58,613 nt of DNA, taken from assembly GCA_036743055.1 (NCBI GenBank), contig DAINQE010000010.1, forward strand, positions 1-58,613, given 5' to 3'. Source of the DNA: Sabulitectum sp036743055. Lineage in GTDB: Bacteria; Fermentibacterota; Fermentibacteria; Fermentibacterales; JCC-6. Below, piece by piece: positions 8,616-17,149 of this stretch; the stretch's first letter is position 1; each line of letters starts with the position of its first letter. Both the position numbers and the translations under genes were made by a program. Below the pieces are notes generated by a model. It was given only the letters and a program-made list of their open reading frames with translations, ran no database searches and was not told the origin of the DNA.

Positions 8616-8715
8616 NNNNNNNNNNNNNNNNNNNNNNNNNNNNNNNNNNNNNNNNNNNNNNNNNNNNNNNNNNNNNNNNNNNNNNNNNNNNNNNNNNNNN
8701 NNNNNNNNNNNNNNN
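8616..8715. other. true scaffold gap (100 N, no flanking duplication)
   Basis: Unlike the other three N runs, the flanks share no repeat. The gap removes the N-terminus of the minus-strand Fe-S protein, the first residues of the plus-strand PadR regulator and whatever divergent promoter lies between them. Confidence 0.9.
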
Positions 8716-9047
8716 AGCTGGAGGTACAGAACCTGGCAAGAATCTGCAATGAGGCGGTGCTCCTGTCGGTTCTCTGCCAGGGTCCCATGCATGGCTACCA
8801 GATAGCGCTGAAAGGGGCGGAGCTTCCCGGGGGCTACTTCAGCTTCAAGTACGGAACCCTCTACCCGATCCTTCATTCCCTTGAGAAAAGGGGAATGATC
8901 CAGGGTTTGTGGCATGGCAAGAAGAAGGCGTACACGATAACCAGCGAGGGCAGGAAGCACAGAGATGCCCTGCTGGTCTCCTGGAGGGATTTTTCCCTTG
9001 TATTCAACTCCATTGCAGAGGGGGTGTGTGATGCAGGAAACGCGTAA
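8716..9047 (+). CDS. PadR family transcriptional regulator (start lost in gap)
   Basis: About 110 residues are visible from the gap edge. The winged-helix core CQGPMHGYQIALKG then FKYGTLYPILHSLEKRGMI, and the wing KKAYTITSEGRKHRDAL, are typical of PadR repressors. An in-frame GTG at 8757 exists, but the frame is open and conserved-looking back to the gap (LARICNEAVLLSVL), so the true start is in the missing sequence. The 3' end overlaps the next gene by 17 bp. PadR proteins often repress their own operon, here the membrane protein, ExbB-like and hydrolase genes downstream. Confidence 0.88.
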
Positions 9048-9729
9048 ACAGCTCCTGTCAGCCTACAAAAAGCTCTCTCTGGGACCTGGAAAGCGGAGTA
9101 CGGTTGCGCTGGAGCTTGCCTCGGATGTGGTTCAGATGCAGAAGGAGCTGGTTAGTCGAGGTATAACCCCCAGGGAGGCTGAGCGAATAAGCCTGGAGAC
9201 CCTGGTGCCGGATGAAGCCTCCACCGGAGAGATGGAGAAACTCCATGGAGGGTTACTCACCTCCCTCTCCCGAAGCAAGGCTGTTTCCCTTCTGGTTCTG
9301 CTGGCGCTGGCAGCGACTCTTTCGATCATACGAACAGCACCGGAAAGCATTGCCTCCGATGCGGGAGTTCTGTTCTGGATCACCGGAGGGGTGGTGCTGA
9401 TGAACACCATCCTGTTCCTCTTCACCGCATGGAGGGTCTTTGTAAGAAGAAGCCTTTCATCCCGCACCATGTGCGGAGCTGGAAGTCCCTCGGCAGGGCT
9501 CCTCTTCACCCTTCCTTTCCTTGTGTCGGCCGTACAGCTCCTGAATACCGATCCGCTGGAATCGGTGTTCTGGCTCCATGGCACCGCAGCACTTCTCTGT
9601 ACCGGATTTACCGGGGGCATTCTGATCCTGCTGATGCACGGTGCGATAGAGCTGGGAAGATCAGAACTGCTATGTGTGGAACAAAACTTCATCAACACCC
9701 TTGATGAACTGCTGGAGGATCTGAGATGA
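9031..9729 (+). CDS. membrane protein of unknown function in PadR operon
   Basis: 232 residues. The first 80 are charged and helical (KKLSLGPGKRSTVALELASD...), followed by four hydrophobic segments near residues 92-108, 118-138, 150-170 and 190-212. The start ATG at 9031 is chosen because GAGGGGG precedes it and earlier in-frame starts lie deep inside padR. A cytoplasmic N-domain plus membrane helices after a PadR gene recalls the DUF1700-type pairing, but no family is claimed. The stop overlaps the next start. Confidence 0.72.
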   Translation: MQETRKQLLSAYKKLSLGPGKRSTVALELASDVVQMQKELVSRGITPREAERISLETLVPDEASTGEMEKLHGGLLTSLSRSKAVSLLVLLALAATLSIIRTAPESIASDAGVLFWITGGVVLMNTILFLFTAWRVFVRRSLSSRTMCGAGSPSAGLLFTLPFLVSAVQLLNTDPLESVFWLHGTAALLCTGFTGGILILLMHGAIELGRSELLCVEQNFINTLDELLEDLR

Positions 9730-10070
9730 TACGTTTCTTTCTGTCATGCGGCCCGTTCGGATACATACTCGCCGCACTCACCGTTCTTTTCTTTGCTTCA
9801 CTCCCCGGAGCATGGAGACATGCATACAGAAAACAGGTTCCATTCCTTCTGGGAACAGCCGCCGCAGCCACGGGTTTTCTCGGGCAGACAACAGCTATCT
9901 ATCACTCCCTGACCCAGGTGATCCCCGCCGAGGAGCTCAACCCTGAGATGATCTCTGCAGGGCTCAGGGAGTCCTTCAACTCCACATGGTGGGGTTCAGG
10001 GCTTCTTCTTCTGGGTACGGTTGTCTGGCTTTTCATCACAGTTGTTCAGAAAAGCAGGGAAGCAAAATGA
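9726..10070 (+). CDS. small membrane protein resembling a reduced ExbB/TolQ/MotA channel domain
   Basis: 114 residues with hydrophobic segments near 10-25, 38-55 and 90-108. ATGFLGQTTAIYHSLTQV followed by MISAGLRESFNSTWWGSGL matches the spacing of the ExbB/MotA motif (GLLGTV...F, then GI..AL..T..GL). It is much shorter than true ExbB (over 200 aa) and no ExbD partner is visible. ATGA-type overlaps with both neighbours put it in the PadR operon. Confidence 0.6.
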   Translation: MIRFFLSCGPFGYILAALTVLFFASLPGAWRHAYRKQVPFLLGTAAAATGFLGQTTAIYHSLTQVIPAEELNPEMISAGLRESFNSTWWGSGLLLLGTVVWLFITVVQKSREAK

Positions 10071-11410
10071 TGGGCAAAGCATTGCTTTCACTGCCGATTC
10101 TCCTTGTTTCCATCGCTGGCTGCTCATCGGCTGAACCCCCAGGTGTATCCCATGAAACCCTCTGCTCCACCCTCTGGATAGGAGAAGCAGGAGGGGATTC
10201 CTTCGTTCTCCGGTTCAACCCTCCGGGATCCGATCGTCCAGGTGTGATTCACTGCCTCAACGGAGGAAAGATGTACAGCGAGGTGCCCATGGGCTCTGTC
10301 TCCTTTGAACCCCCTGCACTGGAGGTGAACATGCCCACAGGCATCACATACACCGGAACCGTGTCGCCGGAAGGTATCAGGGGTGAAATAGGAGACATGC
10401 CCATGGACCTTCTTCCTGTTGAGGAAGAACAGGTTCCAGGTTTAGCTGCATATCCCCTTCCCTACGAATACTCCGCACCGGAGGACATGAATGACGGGCT
10501 TGGTAGCGGAACTCTTTCAGTGGATGCGTCGGAGCGTATAGTTGACAGGATCGCCTCCGGGGAAGCGGGACTGATACACTCGCTGCTGATCTGGACCGAT
10601 GGGGTCCTGGTCTTTGAGGAATACTTTCACGGTTACAACGGAGATGATCTGCACCGCCTGATGTCGGTAACCAAGAGCGTAGCATCCATTCTAACCGGCA
10701 TAGCCATCGATGAGGGGTTCATTTCCGGAGTGAATCATCCCCTGTCAGCTTTCGTTCAGGAGCTTGCCGGCGGTATCACCCTGGAACACCTTCTCACAAT
10801 GTCCATGGGGCTGAACTGGACAGACAGTGAAGCGGAAGAGCTGCACCTCACAGGAGAAGAGCTTGTTCATGAACTCTCAGGCCGTGAACAGGCGGTGGAA
10901 CCAGGGACCTGTTTCAGGTATGTGAACACCGATGTGAACATACTCTCATTGATACTTCAGAGGGCAACGGGGCTCTATCCGGACCGGTTTGCGGAAGAGT
11001 ACCTCTTCAATCCTCTGGGTGTTACCCGCTACGAATGGTCATACGGTGAATCCGGAGGTCACCGGCTCATGGACGGTTCCCTTCATCTCCGCCCAAGGGA
11101 TATGATGAAACTCGGTGTGCTGATGGTACAGGAAGGTGAATGGAACAACTCTCAGGTTGTCTCTGAAGAATGGGTAACATCTTCGGTGACACCGTCACTC
11201 CCTGTGGACAACATTTTCCAGTACGGCTACCTCTGGTGGATCACCGAATGGGAGGGTGGCAGGGTCTGGCTTGCAAGCGGCTGGGGAAGTCAGTTCATCG
11301 CCGTACTTCCCGATGCAGGAATGGTAGTGGTTACCACAGGCGGAAACGACGACAACGGGAAGAACTGGAATGTGCTCAGGGTGGTTCTGGAAGAACTTGC
11401 AGCTCTTTAG
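10067..11410 (+). CDS. class C beta-lactamase-family serine hydrolase, lipoprotein
   Basis: 447 residues. The N-terminus MMGKALLSLPILLVSIAGCSS is a lipoprotein signal (lipobox SIAGC). Residues about 25-160 form a separate beta-rich domain. The serine hydrolase domain then begins with the catalytic SVTK (Ser about 199, Lys about 202), the YVN motif near residue 284, and a late GWG in place of the KTG/HxG strand. Such enzymes act as penicillin-binding-like carboxypeptidases or esterases more often than true beta-lactamases. The start overlaps the stop of the ExbB-like gene (ATGATG). Probably the effector product of the PadR operon, anchored in the envelope. Confidence 0.88.
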   Translation: MMGKALLSLPILLVSIAGCSSAEPPGVSHETLCSTLWIGEAGGDSFVLRFNPPGSDRPGVIHCLNGGKMYSEVPMGSVSFEPPALEVNMPTGITYTGTVSPEGIRGEIGDMPMDLLPVEEEQVPGLAAYPLPYEYSAPEDMNDGLGSGTLSVDASERIVDRIASGEAGLIHSLLIWTDGVLVFEEYFHGYNGDDLHRLMSVTKSVASILTGIAIDEGFISGVNHPLSAFVQELAGGITLEHLLTMSMGLNWTDSEAEELHLTGEELVHELSGREQAVEPGTCFRYVNTDVNILSLILQRATGLYPDRFAEEYLFNPLGVTRYEWSYGESGGHRLMDGSLHLRPRDMMKLGVLMVQEGEWNNSQVVSEEWVTSSVTPSLPVDNIFQYGYLWWITEWEGGRVWLASGWGSQFIAVLPDAGMVVVTTGGNDDNGKNWNVLRVVLEELAAL

Positions 11411-11473
11411 TGCTCTTCTCTGCTTCATCATATATTCTTATGGAATAAACCACTACTGCAGAAAGGTACCATC

Positions 11474-13714
11474 ATGAATGCAATTCGTCTGTCAGGTGTT
11501 CTGCTGGCTGTATTCAGCGGTTTCGCCATGGGCGGAACGGTTTACACATCCGATTCTTCGGCTTCTTCGGCGGAACTGGTGAGTTCGTCCGGCAATTCCG
11601 TAACCGTCCGTTTCATACTGCCGGAACTTTCAGGCACTGAGGCAATGACAGACGAGTTCGGACGGGGAACGGTCTTCAGGATACCGGGAGAGGGTATCGG
11701 GGGCCGTGCCGGATATCCCGACCTGCCAGTGGTGAGAAGGATGGTGAGGGTGCCGGATACCGGATCGATCGAACTGAGCCTTGGGGAAATACGGTCAGCG
11801 CCGCTTGGAAACTATCGCATACCTCCCTTTCAGCCCCTTCCGATAAGGGGTCAGCATGACACCAGGTTCGCAATGGACACTGAGACATACTGCGGCGGCA
11901 TTTATCCCCCATCGCCCGTGGTGATCGAATCAGTGGAGATACTCAGGGACATGCGGGTGGCATGGGTCTCGTTTTATCCGGTAAGGTGGGATCCCGGGAC
12001 AGGCGAAGCCATTCTCACCACGGAAGCGGAGATCACGCTGACCGTAAACCCTGAACCAGGTGAGAATGAGCTGTTCAAGGTATCATCAGGCATAACAGGA
12101 AGCTTCCTTCCTCTATATGACAGCGTTCTGGGATTCGAGCACCCCGGGAACACGGTGAACGGAAGCTATGTTTTCATCTCCTCACAGGAGGGGCTGGATC
12201 AGGTGCAGCCTCTGATAGACTGGAAGCACAGGAAAGGCTACGAGGTGGAAACGGTGACCCTTGCTGAAACCGGCTCCACACCTGAAGAGATCGACATCTG
12301 GATAGAGAACGCCTTCAGCACCTGGCCGAATCCCCCGGAGTACATCCTGCTGGTGGGAGACGCTTCGGTGGTCCCGTCACCTGATTACAACGGTCACGCC
12401 GCGGACAACATCTACGGAGTGGTGGGTTCCGGCTGCGTTCCCTCCATTCATGTGGGAAGGCTCTCCGGGTCCGATACCGACGACCTCCGCTACGAGGCCT
12501 GGAAGATAGTGATGCATGAAACGGAACCATACGAACCTGCCGTGAGCTGGTTCCAGAAGGGGATAAGCGTCGGTCACACGGAGTTCACGGCAAACTCATG
12601 GGACTATGTGGAGTACATGATGGCAGCGGGAATGACGGCCACCTGGTTCTGCGACAACGGCGGCATACCACCAACGGTTGCAGGGCTGTCCGACAGCCTG
12701 AACAGCGGCTGCTCCCTCTTCGGCCTGTGCGGCCACGGGAACATGACCTCGATCTCCCCCACGGGTTTTGACATCGACGACATTTCAGCACTTTCCAACG
12801 GCAGAAGGCTCGGCTGGTGGGTACTGGTGGCATGCCAGACAGGGATGTTCGACCAGGGCTACTGCTTCAGCGAAGCGCTGATGGGTGAAGGAGACACTCT
12901 TGACGTCAAGGGTGCGATAGGAGTGATGAGCCCCACCACCAACAGCCCCTACGGCGCCGCTGATTCCCTGGCCAAGTGGATATTCAAGGGATACCTGCAG
13001 GAAGACATAAGGCACATGGGAGCGGTTACGGACTGGTCGAAGGCGGAGGTATTCGCCTACTACGGCTCCTCTGCCATAGACAACAACCATATGCATATGG
13101 TCTTCGGTTGCCCGGAGATGGACATGTACACAGACACTGCTCCTCTACCAATGATAAGCTGTGACCACCCCGTACCAGTCACCCCGGGAACCCACACATT
13201 CACCGTGTCGTCACAGGGTTCTCCGGTGGAAGGGGTACTTGTCGCCGTGAAGGTATACGATCCGGCGGGCAGCTGCTGGATGGAATCAGGCTACTCGGAC
13301 GCTTCCGGCAGTGTACAGTTCACCGTTCCATCCTTCTCCCCTGGAAGCAGCGTGTACGTAACAGCCACCGGGTTCAATCTCTATCCCTACCTTTACGACA
13401 CTGAGACATCCCTGGAAGGGCACAACTGGACCACGGTAAACTCGGTGGGCCTTTACGCGGGGCCGTCCCCATGCAGGTCCGCCCTCTCCATCGATCTCTC
13501 TCTTCCCAGGGAAGGTCATGTCATGCTTACCGTGTTCGATCTGTGCGGCCGCGCGGTTGCTGTGCCCTTTGAGGGTTTGCTCCAGCCAGGGAGTCATTCG
13601 ATCGCGTGGAACCTTCGGGACCGTACAGGCTCTCCGATACCCCCTGGACTCTACTTCTGCAGGCTGGAAAGCGAGTGGAGTACCAGGCGCAGATCCTTCG
13701 TTGTGGTGAGATAG
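11474..13714 (+). CDS. secreted gingipain-type (C25 family) cysteine peptidase with C-terminal sorting-like domain
   Basis: 746 residues. A signal peptide (LSGVLLAVFSGFAMGG) and a propeptide-like beta domain (about 25-220) precede the C25 catalytic domain (about 225-560): YILLVGDASVVPSPDY, catalytic His in FGLCGHGNMTSI (about 421) and catalytic Cys in VLVACQTGMFD (about 454). An Ig-like segment and a C-terminal FlgD/type-A sorting-like domain follow (VFDLCGRAV...PPGLYFCRLES...SFVVVR). Gingipains and PorU, the type IX sortase, belong to this family. The sorting tail here argues for a cargo protease and not PorU. Convergent with fetB, 4 nt apart. Confidence 0.87.
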   Translation: MNAIRLSGVLLAVFSGFAMGGTVYTSDSSASSAELVSSSGNSVTVRFILPELSGTEAMTDEFGRGTVFRIPGEGIGGRAGYPDLPVVRRMVRVPDTGSIELSLGEIRSAPLGNYRIPPFQPLPIRGQHDTRFAMDTETYCGGIYPPSPVVIESVEILRDMRVAWVSFYPVRWDPGTGEAILTTEAEITLTVNPEPGENELFKVSSGITGSFLPLYDSVLGFEHPGNTVNGSYVFISSQEGLDQVQPLIDWKHRKGYEVETVTLAETGSTPEEIDIWIENAFSTWPNPPEYILLVGDASVVPSPDYNGHAADNIYGVVGSGCVPSIHVGRLSGSDTDDLRYEAWKIVMHETEPYEPAVSWFQKGISVGHTEFTANSWDYVEYMMAAGMTATWFCDNGGIPPTVAGLSDSLNSGCSLFGLCGHGNMTSISPTGFDIDDISALSNGRRLGWWVLVACQTGMFDQGYCFSEALMGEGDTLDVKGAIGVMSPTTNSPYGAADSLAKWIFKGYLQEDIRHMGAVTDWSKAEVFAYYGSSAIDNNHMHMVFGCPEMDMYTDTAPLPMISCDHPVPVTPGTHTFTVSSQGSPVEGVLVAVKVYDPAGSCWMESGYSDASGSVQFTVPSFSPGSSVYVTATGFNLYPYLYDTETSLEGHNWTTVNSVGLYAGPSPCRSALSIDLSLPREGHVMLTVFDLCGRAVAVPFEGLLQPGSHSIAWNLRDRTGSPIPPGLYFCRLESEWSTRRRSFVVVR

Positions 13715-13718
13715 GTCT

Positions 13719-14507
13719 TCAGCGGCGTGAAAGTATGCTCCCAAGGAGCTGATGCCTGCAGTTGAAGAGTTTCCTGTAGGAAAAAAGGACCATGCCCATG
13801 GCGCCCATGGACGCGCCGGCGGCGATGAGGAACATCACCATGATCTGATACTTCACAGCCACGGTGGGGTCGCTTCCCGCAAGGATCTGGCCGGTCATCA
13901 TTCCTGGAAGGGAAACCACCCCCACCACCATCATGCTGTTAACGATGGGTATCATGCCCCGCCGCACCGCTTCGGCCACAGGTCGCCTGGCCGCCTCCCA
14001 TCTGGTGGCTCCCAGGGCCAGTTCCATCTCTATCTCGTGGCCCTTTTCCTTTACGCTCTCCAGGAAATGGTCGGTGGCAAGGGAAACACCGTTCATGGTA
14101 TTGCCCAGAACCATTCCCAGGAGGGGGATCAGGTAGGAGGGCCTGAACCATGGCTCCACGCCTATGATGAGCCCGGTGGCGGTGATGGTCACCCCCAGGC
14201 TCGTAACGGTCATCACCGAGAACGAGAGCATCCCCATGCCCCTGAACCTGAATGCAGGCCTGCCGGAGGCGGTATGGGCGGCGATCACCAGCATGAAGAG
14301 AACCACGGGAAGCAGTGCGATAACGGTGTTTATCTCGAAGACCCGCTGAAGCACGAATCCAACCAGAAGAAGCTGAACCACCGTACGGATGGAGGCATAT
14401 GCCAGCCTCTTCTCCATCTTCAGCCCCAGGGCGATGCTTATTCCGGCGGAGACTAGTATCAGTGCCGCGGAGATGGCCACGTCCCAGGGAGAGAGGTTTA
14501 TTACCAC
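13719..14507 (-). CDS. fetB: FetB-type iron-export ABC permease (UPF0014)
   Basis: 262-residue integral membrane protein of the YbbM/FetB family: several hydrophobic helices and the conserved cytoplasmic segment GNTMNGVSLATDHF, then ELALGATRWEA and PIVNSMMVVGVVSLPGMMTGQILAG. With FetA it forms an ABC exporter that lowers cytosolic iron and protects against oxidative stress in E. coli. Four nt separate it from fetA. Confidence 0.92.
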   Translation of the reverse strand: MVINLSPWDVAISAALILVSAGISIALGLKMEKRLAYASIRTVVQLLLVGFVLQRVFEINTVIALLPVVLFMLVIAAHTASGRPAFRFRGMGMLSFSVMTVTSLGVTITATGLIIGVEPWFRPSYLIPLLGMVLGNTMNGVSLATDHFLESVKEKGHEIEMELALGATRWEAARRPVAEAVRRGMIPIVNSMMVVGVVSLPGMMTGQILAGSDPTVAVKYQIMVMFLIAAGASMGAMGMVLFSYRKLFNCRHQLLGSILSRR

Positions 14508-14511
14508 GGCA

Positions 14512-15177
14512 TCACCTGCCCTCTCCGGAAGCGCCGTAGTCCGACAGGTTCAGTATCCTGTCGCAGAGCCTCTCGGCCTGGGCTTTGTCATGGGTTACCA
14601 CAAGGGCCGAGAGCCCGCGTTTCCGGGTCTCCTCCACCAGGATGGTCTCCACTGAACTGATTGCGTCCTGGTCCAGTGCGCTGGTGGGCTCGTCCAGAAG
14701 CAGCACCTCCGGCCTCACAAGGAAAGCCCTTACAAGACAGACCCTCTGCTGCTGTCCCTGGGAAAGGGAACGGGCCTCCTGATCCATCCTGGCTGATGAA
14801 ACCCCGAATGTCTCCAGAAGGGCGGCTGCCTCTTCTTCGGGAAAAGCCCTTTCCCTGTTCACGGCGTAGGTGAAGGGAAGGCTCAGGTTGGTGCGAACGG
14901 TTCCCTGCAGAAGCACCGGCCGCTGATCCATGAAAAGAACGCTCCTCCGGTACTCCGGCCACCCAGTCTCCCCGGGGGTACTTCCCCTTAAGAGAACTGT
15001 CCCTTCCGCCGGGTCGCTAAGGCCGGCAACGGCCCTGAGCATGGAGGTCTTGCCGCTTCCCGAAGGCCCGCACACCGCCACCATCTCCCCGGTGGCTAGC
15101 CTGAGGTCCAGGCCGCTGAAAAGGGTGACGCCGCCGGCGGCGACGGAAAGCCCCTTTATGCTCAGCAGCTCATCCAC
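14512..15177 (-). CDS. fetA: FetA-type iron-export ABC ATPase
   Basis: 221-residue ATP-binding subunit: Walker A GPSGSGKTS, Q-loop region LFMDQRPVLL, signature LSQGQQQRV, Walker B VLLLDEPTSALD and switch His in VVTHDK. The small size and the paired FetB permease identify it as the FetA (YbbL) type and not an importer ATPase. It starts 6 nt after the adenosine-specific kinase gene, so the exporter is read from the same transcript. Confidence 0.92.
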   Translation of the reverse strand: MDELLSIKGLSVAAGGVTLFSGLDLRLATGEMVAVCGPSGSGKTSMLRAVAGLSDPAEGTVLLRGSTPGETGWPEYRRSVLFMDQRPVLLQGTVRTNLSLPFTYAVNRERAFPEEEAAALLETFGVSSARMDQEARSLSQGQQQRVCLVRAFLVRPEVLLLDEPTSALDQDAISSVETILVEETRKRGLSALVVTHDKAQAERLCDRILNLSDYGASGEGR

Positions 15178-15183
15178 TGTTTC

Positions 15184-15672
15184 TCATCTCTTGTAGCCGA
15201 ACCGTTTAAGAAGCTCCGTCCTCGCCTCTATGTCCTCGGCGCACTCGACGGCTGTGGGAGGCTCTCCGTCCACCACTCCCATTATGCCCCCGCCCTGACC
15301 GGTCCTGGCCACTATCACCTGAACGGGGTTGGCGGTGGCGCAGAATATCCTGCAGACCTCCGGAACGGCCTTTATCGCGTTGAGCACCTGAATGGGAAAG
15401 GCCTCCCCCAGGACAACGATGAAGCAGTGCCCGGCGGAGATGGCCATTATGTTCTCCTCGGCTATCCTCTTGAGCTCGAGGTCGTTGCCGTCGCTTCTCA
15501 CAAGCCTGGGGCCGGAGGCTTCGCTGAAGGCAAGCCCGAAGGGGCTTCCGGGAATGGTCCCGGCCACCGCCTCGTACAGGTCCTCCACGGTCTTTATGAA
15601 ATGGGACTGACCCAGGATAATGTTGCATCCCTCGGGAAAGTTAAGGGCTACTTCATCCAGCTTGATCCCCAT
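15184..15672 (-). CDS. adenosine-specific kinase family protein
   Basis: 162 residues, the standard length of the adenosine-specific kinase family (PF04008), best known from archaea. Recognisable segments are NIILGQSHFIKTVEDLYEA, FGLAFSEASGPRLVRSDGND, NIMAISAGHCFIVVLG and IFCATANPVQVIVA, then GGGIMGVVDG. Proposed to phosphorylate adenosine; the physiological role in bacteria is unclear. An ATG at 15672 follows GAGGTG. The gene leads the fetAB transcript from a putative promoter at 15710-15738. Confidence 0.88.
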   Translation of the reverse strand: MGIKLDEVALNFPEGCNIILGQSHFIKTVEDLYEAVAGTIPGSPFGLAFSEASGPRLVRSDGNDLELKRIAEENIMAISAGHCFIVVLGEAFPIQVLNAIKAVPEVCRIFCATANPVQVIVARTGQGGGIMGVVDGEPPTAVECAEDIEARTELLKRFGYKR

Positions 15673-15709
15673 ATTTGCACCTCATGCCTTTCTCCTCATC
15701 GCAAGGGCG

Positions 15710-15738
15710 ATTATAGATTTTCATTGACATACTTGCGG
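15710..15738 (-). promoter_or_regulatory. candidate promoter upstream of adenosine-specific kinase and fetAB
   Basis: The 79-bp gap after gatD contains a perfect TATAAT on the minus strand (15715 to 15710), about 38 nt before the ATG. No good -35 box lies at 16-18 bp (CCGCAA), so the call rests on the -10 box and its position. Confidence 0.35.
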
Positions 15739-15751
15739 GCGGCCAGAAGGT

Positions 15752-17137
15752 TCAGCGGTTGATGCCGTCGAAGATGTGCTCCACCTCGGGAACTCCGCCC
15801 TGGAGCACGATGTAGCCGTCGGGGGGCTCGCTGTCGGTGATGTCCCCGCCCACAGGCGTGAGCATCAGCTCCTTCACCTTCTCCGGGTCGTCGGTTACCC
15901 CCATGGCCCATCCCAGTTTGATGTAGGCCGCCTCGGGAAGCATGTTGGCCAGGGGAACCACACCACGCTGCATCAGCAGCCTCCCTGTGTCGTACACGTA
16001 CATCTGGGCGTAGCCCCACAGGGTCTGCACGGTCATGAACACCAGAACCCCCTTTTCAGTGGCCCTCTGTATCGGGTCGTATAGGGGTTTGTTCACATGG
16101 CCGAGACCTGTGCCGGCGATCACTATGCCCTTGTAGCCGTTGTCCACCATGGAGTCTATCATGTCCGGCTTCATGTTCGGGTAGTAGTAAACCATGCCCA
16201 CCCTGTCGTCGAAGACCGGTCTGATGTTGGGTTTCCGGCTGGTGTCACGCCTGATGTAGTTCTGCTTCAGGAAGGTGAACTTCTCGGTGTCCACCATTGC
16301 CAGGGGCCTGTCGCCTATGGTCCTGAAGGTGCTCCTGTAGCTGGAATGCATCTTCCGCACCTGGGGGCCCCGGTGAAGAAGACCGTACTGGTCGCTGGTG
16401 GGTCCGAACATGCACACCACCACCTCGGCGGCGTCGAAGTAGGCCGCCGTCCTGGCGGCGTGTATAAGGTTCAGGGCTGCGTCGCTGGAGGGCCTGTCGC
16501 TGGACCGCTGGCTGCCCACCAGTACAACGGGAACGGGAAGGTCCTGGCACATGTAGGTGAGGGCAGCGGCGGTGTGGCTCAGAGTATCGGTGCCGTGGCC
16601 TATCATTATGCCGTCGACGCCCTTCTCTATCTCCTTCTCGATGGCCTTTGCCAGGGTGATGTACTGAACCGGACCCATGTCCTCGCTGAAGATGCCGAAA
16701 AGCTTCTCCGTCTCGAGGTTGCAGATGTCCGCCAGTTCAGGAACGGCTCCGTACAGCTCGCCCGGGGAGAAGGCGGGTATCACCGCGCCTGTCTTGTAGT
16801 CCAGGCGGCTGGCGATGGTGCCGCCGGTTCCCAGCAGTTTGACACGGGGATTCTTCGGGTCGTAGGGGAACTCCTGTTCGGGTATCTGGTAATGGGCCTC
16901 CCTGGAGCCGAGTATCTCAACACCGGTCACCTTGGTGGCCGATACACCTATGTTGTAGCCTGTGGCCAGTTTCAGAACGATATGGTCCGCGTCGGCGGTC
17001 TCGCTCCTGGGAAGGACCACCCCCTTGAAAACATTGGGTCCCGCGGTGAGCACCACATCGTCCCATACCTTGATCCCGAACTTCTCCATCATTTCCCTGG
17101 TGATGCCCCTGTAGCCCTTGAAGATATCGCTGCTCAT
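15752..17137 (-). CDS. gatD: GatD-type Glu-tRNA(Gln) amidotransferase subunit / asparaginase-like protein
   Basis: 461 residues. The N-terminal domain (about 10-85) matches archaeal GatD (GVVLPRSETADADHIVLKL then GYNIGVSATKV). The asparaginase domain has the first Thr in LLGTGGTIASRLDYKTGAV (about 105), the Thr-Asp pair in GHGTDTLSHTAAAL (about 182) and the catalytic Lys in VRKMHSSYRS (about 260), plus GSQRSSDRPSSDAALNL. In archaea GatD releases ammonia from glutamine for GatE, which amidates Glu-tRNA(Gln). GatDE is regarded as archaeal, so a bacterial copy is unusual, and no gatE is in the window. It may work as an asparaginase/glutaminase. Located 12 nt after rpoN. Confidence 0.85.
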   Translation of the reverse strand: MSSDIFKGYRGITREMMEKFGIKVWDDVVLTAGPNVFKGVVLPRSETADADHIVLKLATGYNIGVSATKVTGVEILGSREAHYQIPEQEFPYDPKNPRVKLLGTGGTIASRLDYKTGAVIPAFSPGELYGAVPELADICNLETEKLFGIFSEDMGPVQYITLAKAIEKEIEKGVDGIMIGHGTDTLSHTAAALTYMCQDLPVPVVLVGSQRSSDRPSSDAALNLIHAARTAAYFDAAEVVVCMFGPTSDQYGLLHRGPQVRKMHSSYRSTFRTIGDRPLAMVDTEKFTFLKQNYIRRDTSRKPNIRPVFDDRVGMVYYYPNMKPDMIDSMVDNGYKGIVIAGTGLGHVNKPLYDPIQRATEKGVLVFMTVQTLWGYAQMYVYDTGRLLMQRGVVPLANMLPEAAYIKLGWAMGVTDDPEKVKELMLTPVGGDITDSEPPDGYIVLQGGVPEVEHIFDGINR

Positions 17138-17149
17138 TGAAAATCCCCT

